64,000 bases of DNA from Lachnospiraceae bacterium C1.1 (GTDB taxonomy: Bacteria > Bacillota > Clostridia > Lachnospirales > Lachnospiraceae): contig JAUISW010000001.1 in NCBI GenBank assembly GCA_030434875.1, positions 507,501 to 571,500 on the forward strand, in the 5' to 3' direction. The position numbers and the translations under genes were made by a program. Of the stretch, positions 19,466-29,339 are shown piece by piece. The first letter of the stretch is position 1. Each line of letters starts with the position of its first letter. The notes beneath the pieces were generated by a model. The model had not been told where the DNA came from. It ran no database searches and saw only the letters and a list, made by a program, of their open reading frames with translations.

Positions 19466-20815
19466 ATGAAGAGAGAAAGTTTTAATTCAAGAATCGGTTT
19501 TTTGCTGGTTAGTGCGGGATGTGCGATAGGCATAGGAAATGTGTGGAAATTTCCTTATGTAACGGGACAGAACGGAGGAGGAATATTTGTAATATTATAT
19601 CTTATCTTCCTTGTGATCATGGGTGCACCTATTCTGGCTATGGAACTGGCAGTTGGGAGAAAGAGCCGAAAGAGCGTGGTAAAGGCATATAAGTCGCTTG
19701 AGAAGGAAGGGAGTAAATGGCATATTCACGGATGGATATGTCTTTTAGGAAATCTTCTGTTGATGATGTATTATACAACGGTCTCAGGATGGATGATGAA
19801 TTATGTCGTAAAGTTTATAGGAGGTTCATTTGAAGGTGAAGCCGGTAAAAATGTAGAAACGGTATTTGCCGATATGCTCGCATCACCGGTGCAAATGCTT
19901 TCATTCATGGCAATAACTGTAGTTATAGGTATAGTTATATGCAGTAAGGGGCTGCAGGCCGGAATAGAAAAAATAACCAAGGTGATGATGTTGGGGCTTC
20001 TATTGCTTATTTTATTACTGGCATTCAGAAGCTTTACATTGGATGGTGCATCTGAGGGTATTAAGTTTTATCTGTTGCCTTCATGGGAAAGGGCAAAAGA
20101 AGTAGGTATAAGGAATGTTATAACAGCAGCCATGAATCAGAGCTTTTTCACATTATCGATAGGAATAGGTGCGATGTCGGTTTTTGGAAGCTATATGTCG
20201 GATGAATACTCACTCGGAGGAGAAGCTTTAAGAATATGTATCCTGGATACCTTTGTTGCAATAGTTTCAGGACTTATTATTTTCCCTGCATGTTTTTCGT
20301 ACAATGTAGAAACAACTGCCGGCCCTTCGCTTATATTTATAACTCTGCCTCATGTATTTGTGCATATGGAAGGAGGAAGAATCTGGGGAAGTCTTTTCTT
20401 TCTTTTCATGACATTTGCAAGTCTTTCGACGGTAATTGCTGTTTTTGAAAACCTGATAGCTGCAGGAATTGATAATTTTGGATGGGATAGAAAAAAATCT
20501 TCTATTATAAATTTTATAATTCTTCTGCTCGGCGGAATCCCTTGCGCGCTTGGATATAATATTTGGAGCGGAATAAAACTTATAGGCGGAAGAGACATTC
20601 TTGACAGTGAGGATTATCTGGTAAGTAATCTGATGCTTCCGATAGGTTCACTTGTTTTTCTTTTGTTCTGTGTCACAAAATTCGGCTGGGGATTTGATAA
20701 TTTTCAGGAGGAAGCAAATAAAGGCAGCGGAGCTAAGATCAGCGGATGGCTTAAATATTATTTCTGCACTCTGCTGCCTCTGATGATAATCATAATTATA
20801 ATTCAGGGAATCTGA
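19466..20815 (+). CDS. Neurotransmitter:sodium symporter (NSS/SNF) family transporter
   Basis: Na+-coupled amino-acid-type symporter of 449 residues. The TM1 signature is clear: SAGCAIGIGNVWKFPYVTGQ at about residues 13-32 (unwound helix forming the sodium and substrate sites), then NGGGIFVILYLIF. About 11-12 membrane helices follow, as in LeuT-type bacterial members. The start is ATG with only a weak GGGTCGGG upstream. Its neighbours do not point to a substrate; bacterial relatives carry amino acids such as tryptophan, tyrosine or leucine. Confidence 0.9.
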   Translation: MKRESFNSRIGFLLVSAGCAIGIGNVWKFPYVTGQNGGGIFVILYLIFLVIMGAPILAMELAVGRKSRKSVVKAYKSLEKEGSKWHIHGWICLLGNLLLMMYYTTVSGWMMNYVVKFIGGSFEGEAGKNVETVFADMLASPVQMLSFMAITVVIGIVICSKGLQAGIEKITKVMMLGLLLLILLLAFRSFTLDGASEGIKFYLLPSWERAKEVGIRNVITAAMNQSFFTLSIGIGAMSVFGSYMSDEYSLGGEALRICILDTFVAIVSGLIIFPACFSYNVETTAGPSLIFITLPHVFVHMEGGRIWGSLFFLFMTFASLSTVIAVFENLIAAGIDNFGWDRKKSSIINFIILLLGGIPCALGYNIWSGIKLIGGRDILDSEDYLVSNLMLPIGSLVFLLFCVTKFGWGFDNFQEEANKGSGAKISGWLKYYFCTLLPLMIIIIIIQGI

Positions 20816-20834
20816 TAATTTGATTTAAGAAACT

Positions 20835-20879
20835 AAAAGGGAGCATGTAAGAATCAGTATTCTTACATGCTCCCTTTTT
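20835..20879. terminator. Bidirectional terminator between convergent transporter genes
   Basis: A perfect stem GGGAGCATGTAAGAAT/ATTCTTACATGCTCCC flanked by A and T runs, serving both the NSS and the NhaC genes. Confidence 0.92.
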
Positions 20880-20885
20880 ATATGG

Positions 20886-22388
20886 TCAAGCCTGTTTTTT
20901 CTTAAGTATATATAATTCAATGAGAATGACTGCAAGGCTTACGATCAGTGTGGCAGGAGCACTGTGGCTGAAACCTGCAACAATATAGCCGATCACGCAT
21001 GCGATCACAGGAACAAATGCATATTGCATCTGGGTTGAAACGTGGTTCATATGATAGCACTGGGCACCTGCAGAAGACATTATGGTGGTATCTGAGATCG
21101 GTGATATGTGGTCACCGCAAACTGCACCTGCAAGTACTGCTGAAACAGATATTATCATCATATCCAGACTGCTGCTGTCTGAAAAGATTGATACAACAAT
21201 TGGAACAAGTATTGCAAATGTTCCCCAGGAGGTTCCGGTTGAGAATGAGATGAATATCGCTAGAGCGAACATGATCACCGGAACAAATGAAGTAACAAAT
21301 GAGCCGCTTTCTACCAGACCACTGACAAAATCTGTTATGCCAAGAGCCTGTGTAACACCTTTAAGTGTCCACGCAAATGTGAGGATCGCAATTGCAGGTA
21401 TCATGAGCTTGAAACCGGCAATAAAACTGTCCATATAATCCTTGAAACTTATTACTTTTCTTGGAACATAGATGAGGAACATAAATATCAAAGTTACAAA
21501 TGTTGAAAATACGAGGCTTTCGGAAGAACTGCAATTTGCAAAAGCATCCTGTATATTTACGGCTCCATTAAGAAAACCTGTATATATCATGGCTGATACC
21601 GCACTGATTATGAGCATTACCGTAGGTGCTATAAGGTCAAGTACGTGTCCGTTTTCATTGATTGTCATGGTGTCGCCCTGATCGAAGTCACCTTCGTGGT
21701 CTGTAAAGAGATCTCCGTTTGCTGCATTATCCTCGTGCTTTTTCATAAGACCAAATTCTAAACCTGTTGAACTCATGTAGATTACCATAAAAAGAGTGAG
21801 TAAGGCATAGATATTAAATGGAATTGTGCTTAAAAAAAGCTGGAAACCTGATATACCTGCGTCTTCCGGAACGTATGAATTCACTGCTGCAGCCCAGCTT
21901 GAGATCGGGGCAATGATGCAGATCGGAGCTGCAGTGGCATCTATTATGTATGCAAGTTTTGCCCTTGAAACTTTGTATCTGTCAGTAACCGGTCTCATTA
22001 CGGAACCAACTGTGAGACAGTTGAAATAATCATCTACAAAGATAAGTATACCTAAAGCTGTTGTGGCGAGTATTGCCTGCTTCTTTGTTTTTATCTTTTT
22101 TGAAGCCCATCGTCCATAGGCTACGGATCCTCCGGATTTTTCCATAAGAACTACTATCATACCGAGCATTACGAGGAATATGACGATCTGCATATCGATG
22201 TTTTCCTGCATGATATTAAAAATTGCTTCAAAGCTGGACCATGGATTGAACTGACCGTATAATAATGCACCGACAACAATACCTACAAAAAGCGAACTGT
22301 ATACTTCTTTAGTGATGAAAGCCAGAGCGATAGCGATTATTGGCGGTAATAGTGAAAACCAAGTACCTATAAAAATTGAACTCTCCAT
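20886..22388 (-). CDS. NhaC-family Na+/H+ antiporter
   Basis: Membrane protein of 500 residues with about 12 helices. Features of the NhaC/YqkI group are visible: FLVMLGMIVVLMEKSGGSVAYGRWA, DDYFNCLTVGSVMRPVTDRY near residue 112 and SFSTGTSWGTFAILVPI near 395. Members exchange cytosolic Na+ (or malate/lactate in MleN) for protons. The start is set at 22388, where GAGGAG precedes the ATG by about 8 nt; an in-frame extension to 22430 lacks such a site. Substrate specificity cannot be decided. It is monocistronic and divergent from the 22563 gene. Confidence 0.88.
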   Translation of the reverse strand: MESSIFIGTWFSLLPPIIAIALAFITKEVYSSLFVGIVVGALLYGQFNPWSSFEAIFNIMQENIDMQIVIFLVMLGMIVVLMEKSGGSVAYGRWASKKIKTKKQAILATTALGILIFVDDYFNCLTVGSVMRPVTDRYKVSRAKLAYIIDATAAPICIIAPISSWAAAVNSYVPEDAGISGFQLFLSTIPFNIYALLTLFMVIYMSSTGLEFGLMKKHEDNAANGDLFTDHEGDFDQGDTMTINENGHVLDLIAPTVMLIISAVSAMIYTGFLNGAVNIQDAFANCSSSESLVFSTFVTLIFMFLIYVPRKVISFKDYMDSFIAGFKLMIPAIAILTFAWTLKGVTQALGITDFVSGLVESGSFVTSFVPVIMFALAIFISFSTGTSWGTFAILVPIVVSIFSDSSSLDMMIISVSAVLAGAVCGDHISPISDTTIMSSAGAQCYHMNHVSTQMQYAFVPVIACVIGYIVAGFSHSAPATLIVSLAVILIELYILKKKQA

Positions 22389-22562
22389 TTTGTATTCTCC
22401 TCTGTTAAATATTGTTTCATAATTATACAATAGTTATGCAGTTTAGTACAATAAAATGTTTGAAGTTTGATGCGTAAAATGTACTGAGAAACGGACTTGT
22501 AATAAGTCTCGCAAAAATATATCATAAATATGATGGGATAAATAATGGGGGTACATATACTT

Positions 22563-24683
22563 ATGGGAAAACTGTTAATTAAAAAAGATGAGAAGCTTCA
22601 TTCTATTTCGGACAGCGTCAATACAGTTGATGTATTGCTTAAAGGTAAGATTTCTCTTTTCAGTGAATCAGGCTTCAAGATACCGGCGGGAACCGGAACC
22701 GTATTCGGGATCTCTATGAAGCCGGATGATAAATACAAGTTTGATTACACAGCGGAAGAAGATTCCACGGTATATTCGTATGACTTTAAGAATACGGAAG
22801 ATCTCGTAAAGGTTATTAAAGGGAATCCCAATATTGCACCTGTCATGACGTCTGCATGTGTCAGATATGCAAAGTTCTTTGCACAGACTGTTAAAGCCTT
22901 GAAAGAAAAAGCCGCAGAAAAAACTGATCAGATAAAAGAGGATTACGATAAATATATAGAAGAAAGCGCGATCATAGGTGAAAATGCAGAACATTTTGAG
23001 TCTGTTGAAAAAATGCCGGAACTGCCTGAAGTGAAGGCGACTGAGGGATGGCGATATTCGATGCTGACTGCCTTATACAGTCATGATGCAGAGGTAAGAA
23101 AGAATTTCTATGCCCTTGATCTTGAATTTTCAGTGGGTATTATTCTTACAGCAGGTGAATATATAGCTGAGGTTTCCTCGGAAATTCAGAAGATCGAGAC
23201 ATATATGGAGCTTATTGATGAGTCAACTTCAGATTTCAGACAGGCCAGGAATAATGTAAGGGCTAAAATGAATGAGGAGAAGATTCAAAATGCTACGGAT
23301 TCGGATTCTGATGAAGCTCCGGAAATTAAAGATGCCCTTGATATGATTCTTGCTTATGCAGAAGTTGATGCAGGTATATCAGAGGAATTCAGGGATCTTG
23401 TTGGACAGTTCAGGGATGCGCCTGACAGAATGGACAGTTCGGATGAAATGAGGAAACTCAGAAGATCCATAACAAAGCTTTATTATCAGGTATATGAAGC
23501 TGCATTTTTCAAGAGTATTGAGACTGGAAAATATTCACCGGTATTAAAGATGTTCTTTATGTTTGGATTTGTGGATGAGAATCTTGCCGGAGAAGAAAAT
23601 ACAAAGGCTCTTTACAATGCGGCGATAAAATGGGTGCCGGACAGAAACAAAAGAGTGCTCACAGCCTATGAATGGCTTAGGACAATTTATGAACTTGAGA
23701 ATGCCCCGTCAAAGAACGAATTCGATAACGACTGGCCGGCTCAGCTTAAAGAAGAAAGAAGAGAAGGAAATATAACAGAGGCTGAGGAAAAAGAACTCTT
23801 AAATGATCCCAAAGCCAGGGTGCATTTTGAACTCAATAATATGGTGAGCGTTGCAAACAGGATGACTTATGGAAATGTATCGTCATTTTGTGCAGTTTTC
23901 TTTAAGGAACAGGCAGTGAGGCCTATAGCATCCGGAATGATCAACGCAGCCAGGATGAATGAAGCTATTGATAATGTTGTTTCAATCGATTACGGTTGCT
24001 TTTTCAGAGAGACTGTTACATCTTATCAGGATCTTGGTATCAATCAGTTTGCTTATAATACTGAAGTCAGACCTTATATTATTCTCATGCCGAATGAGGG
24101 AAGCAGATCATCGCTCTGGCAGGAAATAGAGGGAAGAAAACGAACCACTTGTGCAAGAATGGTAATTTCCATTATCCATACAGAGGATCTTGAAGACAGC
24201 GCAATAAAAATGTGCGGAGAATTCAGATGGGAAATGTGCAGAAGAATTCAGGGTGTCCACTGGAATGATGTAACTGATCCTTCTCTTACCTCGGAGTACA
24301 GCGATTATCTTCAGTTTTATAAAAAGAATCATGATATATCTCCGGATACAAGGGAAAAGATCAAGCTCGCATTGCAGAAAGCCAGAGGAAATAACAGAAA
24401 CGTTTTTGTAGCTGACTATTCAGCCTATATTAAGAATGAGTCAAAGGGACAGTCAAAGCTTAATAAAATTGCAAGGGGAATAGTATTCAGATATTGCCCA
24501 TTCTCAAAGGAAGTAAGAGATTCTCTCGGACAGAATCCTCAATATCAGTCTCTTTTTGAAAAATGGGAGATAAAGAGGAATCAGAAACTTCATTCAATTA
24601 ATTTAATAGCGAAGAAGATACAGAGCGAGGGGGCAGAAATTCCGGCAGAAGTAGCCGGAGAGATCAAATACCTGAAGCTTTGA
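22563..24683 (+). CDS. Large unrecognised protein with a possible cyclic-nucleotide-binding-like N-terminus
   Basis: A soluble protein of 706 residues from ATG 22563 (GGGGGT 11 nt upstream), or 712 from ATG 22545; the start is uncertain. Residues about 8-90 have the strand pattern of a cNMP-binding beta barrel (TVDVLLKGKISLFSE, then FKIPAGTGTVFGI), but the Arg-containing phosphate cassette is not evident. A coiled coil with KEKAAEKTDQIKEDYDKYI follows at about 115-140. The remaining 550 residues match no family I know. They are mostly helical, with a conserved-looking stretch WPAQLKEERREGNITEAEE near 395 and another near 515-560 (YIILMPNEGSRSSLW). No membrane segment. Monocistronic, with a strong terminator. 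Confidence 0.6.
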   Translation: MGKLLIKKDEKLHSISDSVNTVDVLLKGKISLFSESGFKIPAGTGTVFGISMKPDDKYKFDYTAEEDSTVYSYDFKNTEDLVKVIKGNPNIAPVMTSACVRYAKFFAQTVKALKEKAAEKTDQIKEDYDKYIEESAIIGENAEHFESVEKMPELPEVKATEGWRYSMLTALYSHDAEVRKNFYALDLEFSVGIILTAGEYIAEVSSEIQKIETYMELIDESTSDFRQARNNVRAKMNEEKIQNATDSDSDEAPEIKDALDMILAYAEVDAGISEEFRDLVGQFRDAPDRMDSSDEMRKLRRSITKLYYQVYEAAFFKSIETGKYSPVLKMFFMFGFVDENLAGEENTKALYNAAIKWVPDRNKRVLTAYEWLRTIYELENAPSKNEFDNDWPAQLKEERREGNITEAEEKELLNDPKARVHFELNNMVSVANRMTYGNVSSFCAVFFKEQAVRPIASGMINAARMNEAIDNVVSIDYGCFFRETVTSYQDLGINQFAYNTEVRPYIILMPNEGSRSSLWQEIEGRKRTTCARMVISIIHTEDLEDSAIKMCGEFRWEMCRRIQGVHWNDVTDPSLTSEYSDYLQFYKKNHDISPDTREKIKLALQKARGNNRNVFVADYSAYIKNESKGQSKLNKIARGIVFRYCPFSKEVRDSLGQNPQYQSLFEKWEIKRNQKLHSINLIAKKIQSEGAEIPAEVAGEIKYLKL

Positions 24684-24709
24684 GCCGCGCAATATAATAA
24701 GATTAAAGG

Positions 24710-24757
24710 GACTTTTCGGGATGTAAAAGATAAATTACATTCCGAAAAGTTTTTTTG
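24710..24757 (+). terminator. Terminator of the 706-residue unknown gene
   Basis: ACTTTTCGGGATGTAA pairs with TTACATTCCGAAAAGT, followed by eight T. Confidence 0.92.
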
Positions 24758-24878
24758 ACCATACATGAAAGAATGTGTTATACTGTATTGAATTGTGGTT
24801 TAGTTACTATTGATAATATAGGCAATCTATGTTTTCTGCCTGTAAAATCAAACTGTTGTATTAAAAGGAGAAAGGATT

Positions 24879-25337
24879 ATGGAGTCAGAGAATGCGCTCG
24901 CCTTGGAATTCATAAGGGAATACGGGGATGACGTTATGGCACTTGCAGAGTATATTCCGTACTTCATGTCAAAAGCCAAAGGCGATTTTTCAAAAAAATA
25001 TGACGGAAAATATGGGGAATCATCACTCAATTTCCCGGTCTATGACAGTACACTGCTTGCATTTATAAAGAAAGCAGGTCAGTCAAAACTCATAGATAGA
25101 AATTATCCTTATATTTATACGAGGTATCGTATAAAAGATCATGAGGATGAAAGAAATTTCATAGCCAGAGCCACAATCAGGGATGTAAAAATATTAAAAG
25201 GCTTTTTTAGCAAGTATGTTATCGAAGGAAACAGGATTGCAAAGCGCTGGTCTGAAGGAGCGGATGAGCGCATTTATCTTGGTGTACTTGAAAAAATGAA
25301 GGGTTTTATAGAATTTTACTCATTAGGTAGTAAGTAA
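24879..25337 (+). CDS. Unrecognised 152-residue protein upstream of purL
   Basis: A soluble protein of 152 residues whose family I cannot name. It is rich in aromatic and charged residues: YIPYFMSKAKGDFSKKYDGK near 24-43, then LIDRNYPYIYTRYRIKDHED near 70-89 and ERIYLGVLEKMKGFIEFY at the end. A strong AAAAGGAGAAAGG site precedes the ATG. It ends only 34 nt before purL and no terminator intervenes, so the two are probably cotranscribed; a link to purine synthesis is possible but not shown. Confidence 0.65.
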   Translation: MESENALALEFIREYGDDVMALAEYIPYFMSKAKGDFSKKYDGKYGESSLNFPVYDSTLLAFIKKAGQSKLIDRNYPYIYTRYRIKDHEDERNFIARATIRDVKILKGFFSKYVIEGNRIAKRWSEGADERIYLGVLEKMKGFIEFYSLGSK

Positions 25338-25371
25338 AGTATAACGTATGCGGGATAAGGAGAATCAGCAA

Positions 25372-28300
25372 ATGGTCAGACGTATCTATGTTGAGAAAAA
25401 GGCACCGTACGCTCATGCTGCTATTGAACTTGCAGAAGAGATCAAAAATTATATCGGTGTCAAGGCGGAAACTAAAGTAAGGCGCTTGATTCGCTATGAT
25501 GTTGAGAATATCAGCAATGATGTTTTTGAACGTGCGAAGAAGAGTGTTTTTTCGGAACCACCTGTTGATATTTTGTATGAAGAGGATTTTAAGAGGGATA
25601 AAGACGATATTGTCTTTGCGGTAGAGTTCCTTCCGGGTCAGTTTGACCAGAGAGCTGACAGTGCAGTTCAATGTATCAAATTCCTTCGTGAGAGTGAAGA
25701 ACCTATTATCCGCACAGCTGTGGTATATTGCATTTCGGGAAAATTATCAGACTCAGAGATCGAGTCGATCAAATCTTATGTTATTAATCCTGTAGATTCA
25801 CGTCTTGTTGGCATGGAGAAGCCTAAGACTCTTGTTACCGACTATGAAGAACCGGAAGATATTAAATTTTTCGATGGCTTCATTAATTTAAGGACGCCGG
25901 GACTTGAGAAACTTTATAAGTCATTGGGACTTGCCATGACATTCAAAGATTTTCAGCATATTCAGAACTATTTTAAAAAAGATGAAAAACGTGATCCCAG
26001 TGTAACCGAGATCAGGGTTCTTGATACATACTGGTCTGATCACTGCCGTCATACCACATTCCTTACAGAACTTACAGATGTTAAGTTTGGCAGGGGATTT
26101 TATAAAAAGCCTATCGAGAATGCATGGAAGGATTATCTTTCAGAGAGAGATAAGGTATATGGCGACCGTGTAAGTGAAAAGGGCGGAGATAAGTTTGTAA
26201 GTCTTATGGATGTTGCCCTTATGGGAATGAAAGCGCTGAAGAAGAATGGCAAGCTTACAGACCTTGAGGTTTCAGACGAGATAAATGCCTGCTCGATCGT
26301 AGTACCTATAGAATACAGGGATGAAAAGAACCGTAAGAAAAAAGAGAACTGGCTCGTTATGTTCAAGAACGAGACACATAATCATCCTACGGAAATCGAG
26401 CCTTTCGGTGGAGCTGCAACCTGCCTTGGCGGTGCAATAAGAGATCCGCTTTCAGGAAGAGCTTATGTTTATCAGGCAATGAGAGTTACAGGAGCAGCTG
26501 ATCCTACAGTTCCTGTATCAGAAACAATAAAAGGAAAACTTCCGCAGAAAAAGCTGGTTCGTGAAGCTGCCCACGGATATTCATCCTATGGTAATCAGAT
26601 CGGGCTTGCAACCGGATACGTTCATGAAATATATCATCCTGACTATGCAGCAAAGAGAATGGAGATAGGTGCCGTTATGGCAGCGGCTCCACAGAATAAT
26701 GTAGTAAGAGAGCATGCAGATCCGGGAGACATCATTATCCTTCTCGGAGGTCGTACAGGACGAGATGGAATCGGAGGAGCAACCGGATCTTCAAAGGTAC
26801 ATACAACTGAGTCCATAGAAGTATGCGGCGCAGAGGTACAGAAGGGAAATGCTCCTACAGAGAGAAAGCTTCAGAGACTTTTCAGAAGGAAAGAAGTAAG
26901 CCTTCTTATAAAAGTCTGCAATGATTTTGGTGCAGGCGGAGTATCGGTAGCAGTGGGAGAACTTGCTGACGGTCTTGATATCAATCTTGATAAAGTAACA
27001 AAGAAGTACGCCGGTCTTGACGGAACTGAACTTGCAATTTCAGAGTCACAGGAAAGAATGGCTGTTGTTGTTGCAAAGAAGAATGTTAAGCAGTTCCTTA
27101 AGTATGCAGCAGAGGAAAACCTCGAAGCAACTGAAGTTGCAGTAGTTACAAAGGATCCAAGACTTGTGCTTAAATGGAGAGGAAAGAAAATCGTTGATAT
27201 CAGCAGAGCTTTCCTTAATACCAATGGTGCACATCAGGAAACAACAGCTGAGATTGTTTCTCCTTCAAAGGATAACTCATACTTTGGTGAGATGATCGAG
27301 ATCAAGGATGAGAAAAAGGCATGGCTTGATACACTTGCAGATTTAAGTGAATGTTCTCAGAAAGGTCTTGTTGAGATGTTTGACTCCTCAATTGGAGCAG
27401 GCACAGTTCTTATGCCTTACGGTGGACGTTACCAGACAACTCCGATACAGACAATGGTTGCAAAACTTCCTGTTTACAAGGGAAGAACAGATGTCTGCAC
27501 AATGATGAGTTATGGATTTGATCCGTATATTTCAAGCTGGTCACCTTTCCACGGTGCAATTTATGCAGTTACTGAATCAATTGCAAAGATCGTTGCAGCC
27601 GGCGGTGATATGGACAGCATTCACTTTACATTCCAGGAGTATTTCCAGAGAATGACAGAGGATGCCAAGGGATGGGGCGTTCCGCTTTCAGCTCTCCTTG
27701 GAGCATTTGAAGCGCAGATGAAATACGGCCTTGCTTCAATCGGTGGTAAGGACTCAATGTCCGGTACTTTTGAGAAGATAAATGTACCTCCGACACTTGT
27801 ATCTTTTGCTGTTGCTGTTTCAAATGTAAAGAATGTGCTCACACCTGAATTTAAGCTTCCCGGAAGTGCGGTTGTTAAGTTTACGATCCCAGTGGATGAG
27901 TATGATATCCCTGAGTATGATAAGGTTGCTGATCTTTACAGAAAGCTCAGTCAGGCAATAAAGAACGGAATCATTATTTCAGCATATGCTCTTGATGAAA
28001 AGGGTATTGCTCCGGCGGCTGCGAAGATGGCTTTCGGAAATCGCATGGGTATCGAAATTTCAGATGGAATCCAGGCTGAGAAGCTCTTCCTTTCTGAGAC
28101 AGGTAATATTCTTGCAGAGGTTCCGGATGTTATCGAGCTTGGAAATATGGGAATTCCCTATGAGATAATAGGTGAATTGAGAAATGACGGAATGATGCGT
28201 CACGGTGATCTTGTTATAAGCCTTGAGGAACTTGAAAAAGCTTATGATTCAACGCTTGAAAAGGTATTCCCTACAAAGTCGACTGACAGAAGTGAGCAGA

Positions 28301-29157
28301 TTTCATGCCCGCTGTACAACGAACCTAAGATTTATGTATGTAAGAATAAGGTTGCAAAGCCAAAGGTATTTATTCCGGTATTCCCGGGTACCAACTGTGA
28401 GTATGATACAGAAAGAGCTTTCTGGAAGGCAGGAGCAGATACAGATGTTAAGGTATTCTCTACACTGAGCCCTCAGGCAATACTTGATTCGGTAGAGACA
28501 TTTACAAAGTCAATAAATGACGCACAGATAGTCATGTTCCCCGGTGGATTCTCTGCAGGTGATGAGCCTGACGGATCTGCTAAATTCTTTGCAACAGCAT
28601 TCAGAGATGCAAAGATCAAGGAAGCAATGATGGATCTGCTTAACAAGAGAGATGGTCTTGTACTCGGAATCTGCAACGGTTTCCAGGCTCTTGTAAAGCT
28701 TGGACTTCTTCCTTATGGCGAGATTATAGAGGCTCAGAAGGAAGACAGCCCGACACTGACATTTAATACGATAAACCGTCATATATCAAAGATGGTTTAT
28801 ACACGTGTTGTTTCGAATAAATCACCATGGCTTTCATCAGCAGTTCTTGGCGGCGTATATGTAAATCCTGCTTCACATGGAGAAGGAAGATTTGTTGCCA
28901 ACGGAGACTGGCTTGACAAGCTTATTGAGAATGGACAGGTTGCAACACAGTATTGCGATCCCGATGGAAAGATCTTTATGGATGAGACATGGAATGTAAA
29001 TGGATCATTCAATGCGATCGAAGGAATAACAAGCGAGGACGGCAGAGTATACGGTAAGATGGCTCATGCAGAGCGTCGCGCAGAATATACAAATGTTAAT
29101 ATCTACGGAGAGCAGAATATGAATATATTTGAATCCGGAGTAAAATATTTTAAGTAA
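25372..29157 (+). CDS. purL: Phosphoribosylformylglycinamidine synthase (single-chain PurL)
   Basis: Fourth step of purine synthesis: converts FGAR and glutamine to FGAM with ATP. The 1261-residue chain fuses the synthetase and glutaminase parts. Residues about 215-235 hold DTYWSDHCRHTTFLTEL (substrate loop), about 330 has FKNETHNHPTEIEPFGGAA (nucleotide and FGAR site), and about 785 has GGKDSMSGTF. The C-terminal class I amidotransferase starts near 1000 (FIPVFPGTNCEYDTERAF), has the Cys nucleophile in LGICNGFQAL near 1100 and HGEGRF near 1165. ATG 25372 follows AAGGAG by 9 nt; the ORF extension upstream overlaps that site. Single-chain PurL makes separate PurS and PurQ unnecessary. Confidence 0.96.
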   Translation: MVRRIYVEKKAPYAHAAIELAEEIKNYIGVKAETKVRRLIRYDVENISNDVFERAKKSVFSEPPVDILYEEDFKRDKDDIVFAVEFLPGQFDQRADSAVQCIKFLRESEEPIIRTAVVYCISGKLSDSEIESIKSYVINPVDSRLVGMEKPKTLVTDYEEPEDIKFFDGFINLRTPGLEKLYKSLGLAMTFKDFQHIQNYFKKDEKRDPSVTEIRVLDTYWSDHCRHTTFLTELTDVKFGRGFYKKPIENAWKDYLSERDKVYGDRVSEKGGDKFVSLMDVALMGMKALKKNGKLTDLEVSDEINACSIVVPIEYRDEKNRKKKENWLVMFKNETHNHPTEIEPFGGAATCLGGAIRDPLSGRAYVYQAMRVTGAADPTVPVSETIKGKLPQKKLVREAAHGYSSYGNQIGLATGYVHEIYHPDYAAKRMEIGAVMAAAPQNNVVREHADPGDIIILLGGRTGRDGIGGATGSSKVHTTESIEVCGAEVQKGNAPTERKLQRLFRRKEVSLLIKVCNDFGAGGVSVAVGELADGLDINLDKVTKKYAGLDGTELAISESQERMAVVVAKKNVKQFLKYAAEENLEATEVAVVTKDPRLVLKWRGKKIVDISRAFLNTNGAHQETTAEIVSPSKDNSYFGEMIEIKDEKKAWLDTLADLSECSQKGLVEMFDSSIGAGTVLMPYGGRYQTTPIQTMVAKLPVYKGRTDVCTMMSYGFDPYISSWSPFHGAIYAVTESIAKIVAAGGDMDSIHFTFQEYFQRMTEDAKGWGVPLSALLGAFEAQMKYGLASIGGKDSMSGTFEKINVPPTLVSFAVAVSNVKNVLTPEFKLPGSAVVKFTIPVDEYDIPEYDKVADLYRKLSQAIKNGIIISAYALDEKGIAPAAAKMAFGNRMGIEISDGIQAEKLFLSETGNILAEVPDVIELGNMGIPYEIIGELRNDGMMRHGDLVISLEELEKAYDSTLEKVFPTKSTDRSEQISCPLYNEPKIYVCKNKVAKPKVFIPVFPGTNCEYDTERAFWKAGADTDVKVFSTLSPQAILDSVETFTKSINDAQIVMFPGGFSAGDEPDGSAKFFATAFRDAKIKEAMMDLLNKRDGLVLGICNGFQALVKLGLLPYGEIIEAQKEDSPTLTFNTINRHISKMVYTRVVSNKSPWLSSAVLGGVYVNPASHGEGRFVANGDWLDKLIENGQVATQYCDPDGKIFMDETWNVNGSFNAIEGITSEDGRVYGKMAHAERRAEYTNVNIYGEQNMNIFESGVKYFK

Positions 29158-29220
29158 TTATCAGAAACAGAGTCATGACAGACTATTAAAAATCTTTGTG
29201 AGTTTACTGATAGTTGATCG

Positions 29221-29246
29221 GAAACCCGCAGAAAATGCGGGTTTCT
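29221..29246 (+). terminator. Hairpin after purL
   Basis: GAAACCCGCA and TGCGGGTTTC form a perfect 10-bp stem with a GAAAA loop. The T run is short, so termination may be partial before carA. Confidence 0.7.
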
Positions 29247-29339
29247 GAACGAAAAGGTAAAAAGCAGTTTTAGAAGATTTTTAAGGTGCTTAGGTTGACA
29301 GCATGTAACCGGTAAATAAAGCAGATTAGGAGATTTGTA

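Noticed and set aside
24760..24878. Possible purine riboswitch before the purL transcription unit
   Set aside because: The conserved three-way junction bases and the TATA...ATATGG pattern of purine riboswitches were not found.
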